21,875 nucleotides of DNA. Origin: Planctomycetota bacterium (GTDB taxonomy: Bacteria; Planctomycetota; Phycisphaerae; Phycisphaerales; UBA1924). The stretch lies in NCBI GenBank assembly GCA_023432465.1, contig JAEYUO010000051.1, forward strand, positions 1 through 21,875, given 5' to 3'. The position numbers and the translations under genes are program-made. This document shows, piece by piece, positions 1-7,028 of this stretch (the first letter of the stretch is position 1; the number at the start of each line of letters is the position of its first letter). The notes under the pieces are model-generated. The model was not told where the DNA came from and did no database searches. It saw only the letters and a program-made list of their open reading frames with translations.

Positions 1-993
1 CCCCCAACCCCCCCCGCTGCTGTCGCCCCTGCGGAACCCGCAGCGGTCGAAGCGCCGACGGGGTACCGGTTCGGCACGGCGATCGCACCGGCCAAGCCGG
101 CGGGCACCTTGCGGCTCATGTCGTACAACGTTGAGAACTTGTTCGACGATCAGGATGACCCGCTGCTCAGCGGCGCGCAAGACGACAAGGACATGACCAA
201 GCCGGAGGAGCACCGACGGGCCGCGGCGGATGCGATCCGTCGTGCGCAGCCGGATGTGATCGCGCTGCAGGAAGTCGAGTCGCTCCAGGCTTTGCTGTGG
301 TGGCGCGATGAGTTTCTGAAGGACATGGGGTATGACCATGTGGTGTCGCTGGATTCGGGCGACAGCCGCGGCATCGAGAACTCGGTTCTGAGCAAGTATC
401 CCTTGAAGGATGCGCAGGTATGGCCGGATGCCCCGCTGGGCGGGGTGCACCCCAACAAGAGCGACTTCCGCGGTCAGCCGATCGAGTTCCGGCGGTCGCC
501 GCTTCGGGTGACGGTGACTGTGCCCGCCGAGGCCGCGGCGGGCGAGAAGCCGTACGAGTTGACGCTGTTTGTGGTGCACCAGAAGAGCGGGCGCGACAAC
601 GGATATTGGCGCGAGCGCGAAGCGGCCAAGACGGTCGAACTGGCGAAGGAGCTGCTGGCGAAGGACCCGAACTACAACATCGCGATCGTCGGGGACATGA
701 ACTGTGAGGCAGCGCAGAACCCGTTCCAGTACTACCTGGAAGGCGGATTCGTGGACACGTTCTCGGATCGCGTCCGCCGCCAGAGCAAGTGGATCACGCA
801 CGAATCCGGCCGCGCTATTGATCACATCCTGCTGAGCCCGGGCGCCGCGAAGGAACTGGTGCGCGAGACGCGGTTCATCCTGGGGATGCCGGCGCGGCCA
901 GAGGGTGTCGATTGGCGCACCACCCCCCCGCCCGAGGGATACGCCTCGGATCACTACCCGGTGGTTGTCGATCTGCACACAACCGACAAGTAA
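1..993 (+). CDS. Endonuclease/exonuclease/phosphatase (EEP) family hydrolase, 5'-truncated by the window edge
   Basis: This is a metal-dependent phosphodiesterase or nuclease of the EEP (DNase I-like) fold. The reading frame is open from base 1, so the true start lies upstream. A TTG at 109 or ATG at 118 would start inside the first beta strand and is unlikely to be real. The first ~35 codons in the window are Pro/Ala-rich, which suggests a linker after an exported N-terminus. Counting from codon 1, the family motifs are YNVENLFD (Asn43), QEVE (metal Glu91), VVHQKSG (catalytic His193), GDMN (Asp232, Asn234), AIDHILLS (Asp274) and SDHYPV (Asp317-His318). All catalytic residues are present, so the enzyme looks active. 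The fold does not fix the substrate: extracellular nuclease, sphingomyelinase-like enzyme or other phosphoesterase are all possible. The gene ends 200 bp before the next one. Confidence 0.88.
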   Translation, partial: PPTPPAAVAPAEPAAVEAPTGYRFGTAIAPAKPAGTLRLMSYNVENLFDDQDDPLLSGAQDDKDMTKPEEHRRAAADAIRRAQPDVIALQEVESLQALLWWRDEFLKDMGYDHVVSLDSGDSRGIENSVLSKYPLKDAQVWPDAPLGGVHPNKSDFRGQPIEFRRSPLRVTVTVPAEAAAGEKPYELTLFVVHQKSGRDNGYWREREAAKTVELAKELLAKDPNYNIAIVGDMNCEAAQNPFQYYLEGGFVDTFSDRVRRQSKWITHESGRAIDHILLSPGAAKELVRETRFILGMPARPEGVDWRTTPPPEGYASDHYPVVVDLHTTDK

Positions 994-1030
994 CGACAGG
1001 ATATCCCGGCCGGAGCGGCGAGCGGACGGA

Positions 1031-1044
1031 GGTCGAAACCGACC
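1031..1044 (+). other. Small hairpin after the EEP gene
   Basis: GGTCG / CGACC arms close an AAAC loop 38 nt after the EEP stop codon. No T-run follows, so it is at best a weak terminator or an mRNA 3' end structure. Confidence 0.2.
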
Positions 1045-1086
1045 GATCCGGACCGGGTGGGCGCACACGGTGCGATTCCGAGCGTG

Positions 1087-1092
1087 TACACT
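1087..1092 (+). promoter_or_regulatory. Possible -10 box (TACACT) for the 1194 gene
   Basis: TACACT in the 200 bp gap upstream of the small membrane protein gene. It would give a leader of about 95 nt, and the gene has a good ribosome binding site. The same hexamer occurs before the genes at 12000 and 21214. No clear -35 element is visible. Confidence 0.3.
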
Positions 1093-1193
1093 TGGGCCCG
1101 CTTTGGTGGATCTGCACCGGAGCTTGGTTGAATCGGTCGTTGAAGTGCTGTTCCCCTGCCGCCGTGTGGCGGGAGGCTGCGGAGGATGCCGCG

Positions 1194-1571
1194 ATGAAGG
1201 CCAAGCCATGGCAGATCGCCCTGATCGTGATCGGGCTGGCGGTGGGCCTGGGGTCGGTGGTGTGGTTTGCGATGAGTGGGGACACCGTCGGTCTGGACAG
1301 GCGGTACTTCCTGGTGGATGTGGAATCCGGGGACATCTTTGAGGTTGACTCCTCGAAGTACCGGCTGGTGCTTCCGGCCCGGCATCCGGAGACCGGAAGG
1401 GTTTCGCTGGTTGGCGTGAGCCAGGATGATGACGGCACGTGGTTCGTGTCGCGCCGAGACCTCGATACGATCAAGCAACTGGACAGGGAAGTGCAGGTCA
1501 AGGCTGTGGACACAAGCAGCGGAGACCTGGTCAATCCGCCGGGCAAGCCGCGGCGATACGAGACGAAATGA
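1194..1571 (+). CDS. Small membrane-anchored protein of unknown function
   Basis: A 125-residue protein with a short basic N-terminus (MKAKPWQ), one hydrophobic segment at about residues 7-27, and a hydrophilic remainder of about 95 residues. This matches an N-in, C-out signal-anchored protein. I do not recognise the soluble part; it has alternating beta-like stretches (RRYFLVDVESGDIFEV, GRVSLVGV) and a basic C-terminus. The ATG at 1194 is chosen because GGAGG at 1181-1185 sits 8 nt upstream and the membrane segment begins right after it. The open frame upstream has no such signal. The pseudopilin gene follows after 40 bp on the same strand with no promoter-like box between, so the two are probably co-transcribed. 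A role beside the pseudopilin, for example as an assembly or anchoring partner, is inference only. Confidence 0.7.
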   Translation: MKAKPWQIALIVIGLAVGLGSVVWFAMSGDTVGLDRRYFLVDVESGDIFEVDSSKYRLVLPARHPETGRVSLVGVSQDDDGTWFVSRRDLDTIKQLDREVQVKAVDTSSGDLVNPPGKPRRYETK

Positions 1572-1611
1572 CGCCTCCGGCTTTCTGCCGGTCCCAATGG
1601 AGCAACGCGCC

Positions 1612-2634
1612 ATGAACGCCCGCCGCAGCACGAAGATCTCACCGGCCCGGACACGCTTTCACGGGTTTACGTTGATCGAACTGCTGGTCGTGATCGCGAT
1701 CATCGCGCTGCTCGTGGGCATCCTGCTTCCCGCGTTGAAGCAGGCACGCGATGCGGCCCGCTCGCTGGTGTGCAAGTCGATCGAGCGGCAGATGGGCGTC
1801 GCGGTGAATACGTACGCCATCGAGTGGAAGGACTACATCCCGGGCCCGAACACCAGCGGCGCGGACGGCCAAGTGCCCGCGAACGCGAACATTTACCTCG
1901 GGGACAAGACGGCATCGACCCCGACCACGACGCACGACTGGATGAGCCCGATGTTCGGCGACTCGGCCGGGCTTTCGATCAATCGTGCGCAGCGCACCAA
2001 GCAGTTGTTCGAGCGGTACGGCTGCTCTGCCGCGCGCGTCGAGAATGACACCCTGTTTGGCAGTTCCAGCGACAGCGCGGACTTCCAGGCGCTCTTCCAG
2101 CAGGAGGGGTTCGGTCAGATCAGCCACCTCTCGCCGGCATCGTTCCACTACTACGCCAATGCGACCGTGGCCGCGAGGTATCGCTTTCAGGGCACAATCC
2201 TGAAGTACAGCTTCTCCACGCCCGTCTCGGTGACGGCGAACTACCTGCCGCGGCTTGACAAGGTCGGAACGCAACCGTCAAACAAGATCTTCGCGGCGGA
2301 TGGGACCCGCTACTTCGATCCGCCGAGACTGGACTTTGATGTCTCGCCCAACCCGAGCATCTATGGATCGTTCACGGATTCGGGGCCGATTTTCCAGCAA
2401 TCGACGGCGTATGGCCGCGGCCACCCTGGGAACCCGATCAACATCAAGCTGTCGTTCCGGCACCCCAATCAGCGGATCAACGCGGTGTACTTCGACGGCC
2501 ACGCGGGCGACTTGTCCGCCCAGCAGGCCTGGAAGGATGCAACGCCCTGGTATCCGGGCGGGAGCATTTTCACCGTGGGGAGCGCCACCCCGGAGTCTCA
2601 GAGCTTCCACGATGCGGGCCAGGTGCTTCCCTGA
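1612..2634 (+). CDS. Type II secretion/type IV pilin-like protein (planctomycete pseudopilin with H-x-DG C-terminus)
   Basis: A 340-residue protein with a class III prepilin leader. A basic N-terminus is followed by G-FTLIELLVVIAIIALLVG, with prepilin peptidase expected to cut after Gly and methylate Phe. The hydrophobic helix runs to PALKQA, then comes a large globular domain. Near the C-terminus is RHPNQRINAVYFDGHAGD, an H-x(10)-DG version of the motif usually written H-x(9)-DG in the abundant planctomycete family often annotated DUF1559. These proteins are thought to be surface or periplasmic pseudopilins; individual functions are mostly unknown. ATG 1612 is preferred over ATG 1597 because a GGAGC sequence lies about 8 nt upstream and the leader length is normal. 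No other secretion genes are nearby, so it would depend on a type II machinery encoded elsewhere. Confidence 0.85.
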   Translation: MNARRSTKISPARTRFHGFTLIELLVVIAIIALLVGILLPALKQARDAARSLVCKSIERQMGVAVNTYAIEWKDYIPGPNTSGADGQVPANANIYLGDKTASTPTTTHDWMSPMFGDSAGLSINRAQRTKQLFERYGCSAARVENDTLFGSSSDSADFQALFQQEGFGQISHLSPASFHYYANATVAARYRFQGTILKYSFSTPVSVTANYLPRLDKVGTQPSNKIFAADGTRYFDPPRLDFDVSPNPSIYGSFTDSGPIFQQSTAYGRGHPGNPINIKLSFRHPNQRINAVYFDGHAGDLSAQQAWKDATPWYPGGSIFTVGSATPESQSFHDAGQVLP

Positions 2635-2712
2635 GTTTGGCGGTTCAGGGGGTCGGGGGCCTGATTGCCGGGGGTCGGGAGCGGTGTCAAAATGGGGTGT
2701 TTCGGGGCGATT

Positions 2713-2736
2713 GTCAAGGCTTCACAAAGCTTTGAC
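2713..2736. repeat. Imperfect inverted repeat / hairpin
   Basis: Arms 2713-2722 (GTCAAGGCTT) and 2727-2736 (AAGCTTTGAC) pair over 10 bp with one G-U, around a CACA loop. It is 79 nt downstream of the pseudopilin stop and just upstream of the TTGCCC/TATCCT promoter candidate. It is followed by a pyrimidine-rich but not T-rich run. It could be a weak terminator for the pseudopilin operon or an operator. Confidence 0.4.
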
Positions 2737-2745
2737 GTTCCTTCC

Positions 2746-2773
2746 TTGCCCGGTTTTGCCTGCGGACTATCCT
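2746..2773 (+). promoter_or_regulatory. Possible promoter for the lamin-tail gene (TTGCCC-N16-TATCCT)
   Basis: TTGCCC at 2746-2751 and TATCCT at 2768-2773 with a 16-nt spacer. Transcription would begin near 2780, leaving a leader of about 250 nt. TATCCT is also the -10-like box before the 19712 gene. Confidence 0.35.
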
Positions 2774-2868
2774 GTAGTCCTGTCCGGTTGAGAGAGACCC
2801 CCCCGCCCGGGACGAAACCGTCCGATTTCGCTGCCAGTGCTTTTGCCAAGACGGCTTGAAGGCTCACG

Positions 2869-2949
2869 ATGTATCTCCGCGCGGCGGTCCAAACGCGCAG
2901 AGTTTGCCGGGAAGGAACCGATTCGTGCCGGGCGTGCCACGTCGGCTGA
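2869..2949 (+). CDS. Possible 26-residue leader ORF (uORF)
   Basis: ATG at 2869 is preceded by AAGG with 6-nt spacing and runs 26 codons to a TGA. The product would begin MYLRAAVQTRR and contain CRACHVG, a CxxCH pattern. It lies wholly inside the leader of the lamin-tail gene. At this length, with no relatives to compare, it may be chance; a leader peptide is the other option. Confidence 0.2.
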   Translation: MYLRAAVQTRRVCREGTDSCRACHVG

Positions 2950-3016
2950 CCCTTCGAAGATCCGGTGCGGGCCGCCCCCACCCAGACAAACAGCTCAGAG
3001 TCCATTTACAGGCATC

Positions 3017-3022
3017 AAGGAG
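3017..3022 (+). promoter_or_regulatory. Strong ribosome binding site (AAGGAG)
   Basis: AAGGAG lies 9 nt before ATG 3032. It fixes that ATG as the start although the frame is open almost 200 nt further upstream. Confidence 0.75.
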
Positions 3023-3031
3023 ACAGACACC

Positions 3032-5290
3032 ATGCGGATGTTCAAGCAGTTGGCAGGCGCGTTCGCCGCGGCGATGTGTATCGCCGGCGCGGCGGACGGA
3101 CAGGTCGTGATCAGCCAGGTGTACGGCGGCGGCGGAAACTCCGGCGCGACGTTCACGCATGACTTCATTGAGTTGAAGAACATCGGCACGACGCCGCAGG
3201 CTCTGGATGGGTGGTCGGTGCAGTGGTCGTCTGCGACTTCGTCGACTTGGAACGTCACGCCGCTGACGAACTTCACGCTGCAGCCGGGTCAGTACTATCT
3301 GATCCAGCAGGCACAAGGGGCTGGCGGGACTACACCGCTGCCGACGCCGGATGCGACGGGCACCATCACGATGGGTGGCTCGAACGGGAAGGGTGCACTT
3401 GTCTCCAACACGACAGCACTGAGCGGGACCTGCCCAACCGGCCCCGAAATCCTGGACCTTGTCGGCGTTGGCGGAACCGCCACGTGCGCGGAGGGTTTCT
3501 CCACGCCGAACATGTCGAACACGAACGCGGCGATCCGCCTGAATGGCGGGTGCCAGGACACGAACGACAACTCCGCTGACTTCCAGATTGCCGCGCCGAC
3601 GCCGCGGAACTCCGCAACGTCGTACGGCCCCTGCGGCGGCACGCCGCCGACGGGCTTTGGCTCGCCGAATCCGTTCACCGTGTGCAACGGCGCGAATGTG
3701 GAGATCACGGCGTTTGTCACGCCCGGCACCGATCCCGCGAGCACGGGGATCACGGTTGTGGGCAACCTGTCCTCGCTGGGCGGTTCCGCCTCGCAATCGT
3801 TCATGGATCTTGGCGGCAACTCGTTCTCGTTCACGCAGACTGTCGGCGCGGGCACTTCGGCCGGGCTGAAGACGCTCACCCTGACCGTCAGCGATGCACA
3901 GGGCCGCAACTCGAACTTCGCGGTCGATGTGCTGGTCGATCGCTGCAACCCGTCCTCGACCGGTCTGATCGAACCGCAGGCTCTGTGCACGACCGGCGGG
4001 CTGGCCCGCGTGGTGGTGTTCGCGGTTCCGGCCTCGGGCCTGAACGCGGAGTTCCTCCCGGGTTCGATCACGGCTGACCTGAGCCTGCTCGGCGGCTCGG
4101 CCACGCAGCAGTTGTTCAACGATGCGACCAACGGCGACCGGGTTGCCGATGACGTCGCGTGGTCGTACGAGTTCGCCGTCGGGCCGTACCCCGTGGGTGT
4201 GCGGACGATCACGTGGACCGGCCTTGATGCGAGCGCCCGCCCGATCTCGGGCATGGCTGAGGTTCAGTTCATCGAGTGCACCCCGGTGAACTCCAACGTC
4301 GTCATCAGCCAGGTGTATGGCGGCGGCGGCAACACCGGCGCAACGTACACGCACGATTTCATCGAGATCTTCAATCGCGGCCAGTCGCAGGTGGATGTCA
4401 CCGGCTGGTCCGTGCAGTACGCCTCGACCGCCGGCGGCTTTTCCAACAAGACTGATCTGCCCGCGGTGATCCTGGAGCCCGGCCAGTACCTGCTGGTGCG
4501 CGGCGCGGCGGGGAGCTCGTGCGGGATGATGCCGTGCGGCGATCCGCTGCCGGTTGCCGAGGATGTCGCAGGCGGGATCAACCTTTCCGCATCGTCGGGC
4601 AAGGTTGCGCTGGTGAGCAGCACGACCCTGATCGGGTCCAACTGCGCTGATGCGACGGTCGTTGACCTTGTTGCGTTCGGCACGGGTACCTCGTGCCAGG
4701 GGGGGCTGTTTGGCGCTCCGTCGGGCAGCAATGCGTTTGCGCTCTTCCGTCTGGAAGATGGCTGCCAGGACACCGACCAGAACGCGGTGGACTTCTTCCC
4801 GTTTGCTCCCGCGCCGCGGAACACCTCCTCGGCGTTCAATGTCTGCGCGGGCGGCCCGGCGACGGGCGCGTGCTGCCTGACGGATGGCACCTGCTCGGTT
4901 CAGACGGCCGCGAACTGCGCGAGCATGGGCGGCTCGTACCTGGGTGATGGCGAGGCGTGCATCCAGCAGGACTGCGATGATCTCAACGTCGCCTGCTGCA
5001 TCAACAACACCTGCCAGGTCCTTCCGCTGGGCGCGTGCCTCTTCCAGGGCGGCACGGTCGATTCGTTCAGCGGTTCGTGCACGGGCGTGGATTGCGGCCC
5101 GGCGTTCTGCGATGCGGACTGGTGCCAGGATGGCACGAAGTCGGTTGCGGACATCTTCTGCTTCCTGGCGGACTGGTTCGCGCTTGATCCGGATGCCCGC
5201 ACGTACGGCGGCGCCGGCACCCCGGTGCAGGCGATCTTCGCATGGCTGGCGGTGTGGTTCGCCACGCCGAACGGCCCCTGCACGCCGTGA
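3032..5290 (+). CDS. Secreted protein with two lamin-tail domains, Cys-rich repeats and a dockerin-like C-terminus
   Basis: A 752-residue exported protein. A signal peptide occupies residues 1 to ~23 (MRMFKQLAGAFAAAM, then AAADG-like small residues). Lamin-tail domain (LTD) 1 runs from residue 25 (VVISQVYGGGGNSGATFTHD) to ~190. Residues ~195-420 hold two Ig-like repeats, each with a SLGGSA/LLGGSA strand. LTD 2 starts at residue 423 with a near-copy of the LTD 1 opening (VVISQVYGGGGNTGATYTHD) and runs to ~605. Residues ~610-690 carry two short Cys-rich repeats (GACCLTDGTC, VACCINNTC). Residues 691-752 resemble the two-helix dockerin-like tail of Phycisphaerae surface proteins (DIFCFLADWFA / AIFAWLAVWFA), but the second calcium loop is lost. 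LTD modules are known in extracellular nucleases and surface proteins; no catalytic domain is seen here. It is a single gene followed by a strong terminator. Confidence 0.85.
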   Translation: MRMFKQLAGAFAAAMCIAGAADGQVVISQVYGGGGNSGATFTHDFIELKNIGTTPQALDGWSVQWSSATSSTWNVTPLTNFTLQPGQYYLIQQAQGAGGTTPLPTPDATGTITMGGSNGKGALVSNTTALSGTCPTGPEILDLVGVGGTATCAEGFSTPNMSNTNAAIRLNGGCQDTNDNSADFQIAAPTPRNSATSYGPCGGTPPTGFGSPNPFTVCNGANVEITAFVTPGTDPASTGITVVGNLSSLGGSASQSFMDLGGNSFSFTQTVGAGTSAGLKTLTLTVSDAQGRNSNFAVDVLVDRCNPSSTGLIEPQALCTTGGLARVVVFAVPASGLNAEFLPGSITADLSLLGGSATQQLFNDATNGDRVADDVAWSYEFAVGPYPVGVRTITWTGLDASARPISGMAEVQFIECTPVNSNVVISQVYGGGGNTGATYTHDFIEIFNRGQSQVDVTGWSVQYASTAGGFSNKTDLPAVILEPGQYLLVRGAAGSSCGMMPCGDPLPVAEDVAGGINLSASSGKVALVSSTTLIGSNCADATVVDLVAFGTGTSCQGGLFGAPSGSNAFALFRLEDGCQDTDQNAVDFFPFAPAPRNTSSAFNVCAGGPATGACCLTDGTCSVQTAANCASMGGSYLGDGEACIQQDCDDLNVACCINNTCQVLPLGACLFQGGTVDSFSGSCTGVDCGPAFCDADWCQDGTKSVADIFCFLADWFALDPDARTYGGAGTPVQAIFAWLAVWFATPNGPCTP

Positions 5291-5338
5291 TGCCTGAGCC
5301 CGGTCTCTGATCGGGATCGACACCTTGAGATTCCCACG

Positions 5339-5366
5339 AGCCCCCGTCTCCGGACGGGGGCTTTTC
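5339..5366 (+). terminator. Rho-independent terminator after the lamin-tail gene
   Basis: Perfect 10-bp stem (AGCCCCCGTC, 5339-5348 / GACGGGGGCT, 5353-5362) with a TCCG tetraloop, followed directly by TTT. It is 48 nt after the stop codon. Confidence 0.92.
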
Positions 5367-5380
5367 ATTGCGCGGACTCG

Positions 5381-5386
5381 TAGACT
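5381..5386 (+). promoter_or_regulatory. Possible -10 box (TAGACT) for the M20 peptidase
   Basis: TAGACT lies 15 nt after the preceding terminator and would start transcription near 5393, leaving a ~44-nt leader with a GGGAG ribosome binding site. This is a leadered gene, in contrast to several others in the window. Confidence 0.4.
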
Positions 5387-5436
5387 TGCATCCGTGCCGG
5401 AGATGCCGCCGCGGCGAACAAAGGGAGCCTTGTGCA

Positions 5437-6870
5437 ATGCCAGCGATCACCGACGTCCTGAAGTGGCTTGAGACCAACGAGAAGCAGTCGGTTAGGCGGC
5501 TGATAGACTGGCTGAAGATTCCGAGCATCAGCACGGACCCGGCATACAAGGGCGATGTGCGAAAGGCGGCGGAGTGGGCGGCGGAGCACCTGCGTGGGAG
5601 CGGGCTGAGCGTGGAGATCCACGAGACTGGGGACCCGGCGGGGACGGGGCACCCGATTGTGCTGGCGACGACCCCCCCATCGCCGGGCGCGGAGGGCGCG
5701 GCGGGGCCGCACGTGCTGTTCTATGGGCACTACGACGTGCAGCCGGTTGATCCGCTTGCGTTGTGGGAGTCGGGCCCGTTTGAGCCGGTGGTGAAGACGG
5801 GCGAGGGTGGGGAGCGGATCGTGGCGCGCGGCGCGTGCGATGACAAGGGCCAGGTGATGATGTTCCTGGAGGCGCTGCGCGCGTGGAAGGAGGCGGGCGG
5901 AGCCGTGGCGGGGAACACGCGGTTCACGGTGCTGCTGGAGGGAGAAGAGGAATCGGGATCGGTGAATCTGGATCGCTATCTGCGGCAGAACGCGGAGCGG
6001 TTCAAGAAGTGTGATGTGTGCCTGATCTCGGATACGGGGATGCTGTCGCGCGAGCAACCGGCGATCACATACGGCGTTCGCGGCCTGACCTACACCGAGA
6101 TCAAGCTGCACGGGCCGAATCAGGACCTGCACTCGGGGCTGTGGGGCGGGCGGTGCCCGAACCCCAACAACGAACTGGTGAAGGTGCTGGCGCAGCTCTG
6201 GGACAAGGACCGGAGGGTCACAATCCCGGGGTTTTATGACTCGGTGCGGAAACTGGGGGCGGATGAGCGGGCGGCGTGGGCAGAGCTGCCGTTCTCGGCC
6301 GCGGATGCGCTGAAGAAGATCGGGCTGCCGCCGGAGGCGGACATCGGCGAGGCGGGGTATACGGCGATGGAGCGCGAGTGGGCGCGACCGACGGCGGAGA
6401 TCAACGGGATCTATGGCGGGTACACGGGCGCGGGGGCCAAGACAGTGATCCCGGCGTGGGCCGCGGCGAAGGTGAGCTTCCGTCTGGTGGCGGATCAGAA
6501 CCCGGATCGCGTCAGCGAGGCGTTCTTTGCGTGGTGCAAGGACCGCACGCCGCCGGGTTGCACGTGGGAGTTCCACCTGCACTCGGGCGGAGACCCGGCA
6601 ACGGTGCAGACGGATTCGCCGTATCTCCGCGCGGCCGCCGCGGCGGTCGAGAAAGCATGCGGCAAGGCGCCGTCGCTCATCCGCAGCGGCGGATCGATCC
6701 CGGTGGCGGGTCAGCTCAAGGCGATCTGCGGGCTGGAGACGGTGTTCATGGGCTTCGGGCTGGATGATGACCGCGTGCACTCGCCCAATGAGAAGTTCGA
6801 GCTTGGGTGCTACCGGATGGGCGCGAAGTCGCACGCGTGGTTGATTGAGTTGTTGCGGTCGATGAAATGA
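5437..6870 (+). CDS. M20 family metallo-dipeptidase (CNDP/PepV-like)
   Basis: A 477-residue cytosolic di-zinc peptidase that cleaves dipeptides or short N-terminal peptide bonds; the exact substrate is not predictable. All family metal and catalytic residues are visible: YGHYDVQPVD (His98, Asp100), RGACDDKGQ (bridging Asp135), LEGEEESGS (catalytic Glu171, metal Glu172), LISDTGM (Asp199) and DDDRVHSPNE (His448). The lid/dimerisation domain sits at about residues 215-385, with the conserved LHSGLWGG stretch near its start. Length and motif spacing match human CNDP2-type enzymes. ATG 5437 is used because GGGAG at 5423-5427 lies 9 nt upstream; the open frame further upstream overlaps the promoter and terminator. 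There is no exported signal. It is a single gene, with a repeat-filled gap downstream. Confidence 0.92.
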   Translation: MPAITDVLKWLETNEKQSVRRLIDWLKIPSISTDPAYKGDVRKAAEWAAEHLRGSGLSVEIHETGDPAGTGHPIVLATTPPSPGAEGAAGPHVLFYGHYDVQPVDPLALWESGPFEPVVKTGEGGERIVARGACDDKGQVMMFLEALRAWKEAGGAVAGNTRFTVLLEGEEESGSVNLDRYLRQNAERFKKCDVCLISDTGMLSREQPAITYGVRGLTYTEIKLHGPNQDLHSGLWGGRCPNPNNELVKVLAQLWDKDRRVTIPGFYDSVRKLGADERAAWAELPFSAADALKKIGLPPEADIGEAGYTAMEREWARPTAEINGIYGGYTGAGAKTVIPAWAAAKVSFRLVADQNPDRVSEAFFAWCKDRTPPGCTWEFHLHSGGDPATVQTDSPYLRAAAAAVEKACGKAPSLIRSGGSIPVAGQLKAICGLETVFMGFGLDDDRVHSPNEKFELGCYRMGAKSHAWLIELLRSMK

Positions 6871-6884
6871 TCTGAGGAGTTCAC

Positions 6885-7027
6885 CGCACGAGGCGCGGAG
6901 GACGCGGAGAAGAAGTGGCCGCAGATGAACGCGGATGAACGCGGATCAGAAAAGGCGGCCACAGATGGACATGGATCTGTGGGGAGTCGGGAAAACGCTC
7001 GCCGCGAGAGACGCAGAGGACGCACGA
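6885..7027. repeat. Degenerate dispersed intergenic repeat, copy 1
   Basis: A purine-rich, non-coding stretch between two convergent genes. It contains GGCGCGGAGGACGCGGAG-like and GATGAACGCGG-like units; the latter occurs twice in tandem at about 6923-6942. The core at 6919-6960 matches 9160-9201 at 34 of 42 positions without gaps. From memory, such decayed CACAGAGGACACGGAG / GATGAACGCAGATG repeats are common in planctomycete and verrucomicrobial intergenic DNA. Confidence 0.6.
6959..6982. repeat. Inverted repeat inside the dispersed repeat
   Basis: CCACAGAT (6959-6966) and ATCTGTGG (6975-6982) form a perfect 8-bp stem around an 8-nt loop, midway between two convergent genes. There is no T-run on either side, so intrinsic termination is doubtful. 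Confidence 0.5.
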
Positions 7028-7028
7028 G

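Larger units (their letters stand above)
2635..3031 (+). other. 397-bp gene-poor stretch: long leader of the lamin-tail gene
   Basis: I see no normal-size gene here. It holds an imperfect hairpin (2713-2736), a promoter-like pair TTGCCC/TATCCT (2746-2773) that would give a ~250-nt leader, a 26-codon ORF with a ribosome binding site (2869-2949), and finally the AAGGAG site at 3017-3022 used by the next gene. I do not recognise a known riboswitch class by eye. Confidence 0.5.

Noticed and set aside
1..16. C-rich tract at the left edge, with a similar one at the right edge
   Set aside because: Each is explained by Pro codons in an open frame (Pro-rich linker on the left, Pro-rich N-terminus on the right).
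5394..5396. GTG 7 nt after TAGACT as a leaderless start of the M20 gene
   Set aside because: Not in frame with the peptidase; ATG 5437 has a proper GGGAG site.
2864..5437. 857-codon open frame on the minus strand opposite the lamin-tail gene
   Set aside because: Its product is Arg/Ala/Gly-rich without domains, runs through the terminator, and mirrors a clearly identified gene. It is a GC-skewed antisense shadow.
5365..6834. 489-codon minus-strand frame opposite the M20 peptidase
   Set aside because: Arg/His/Leu-rich with no motif; all M20 catalytic motifs lie on the other strand.
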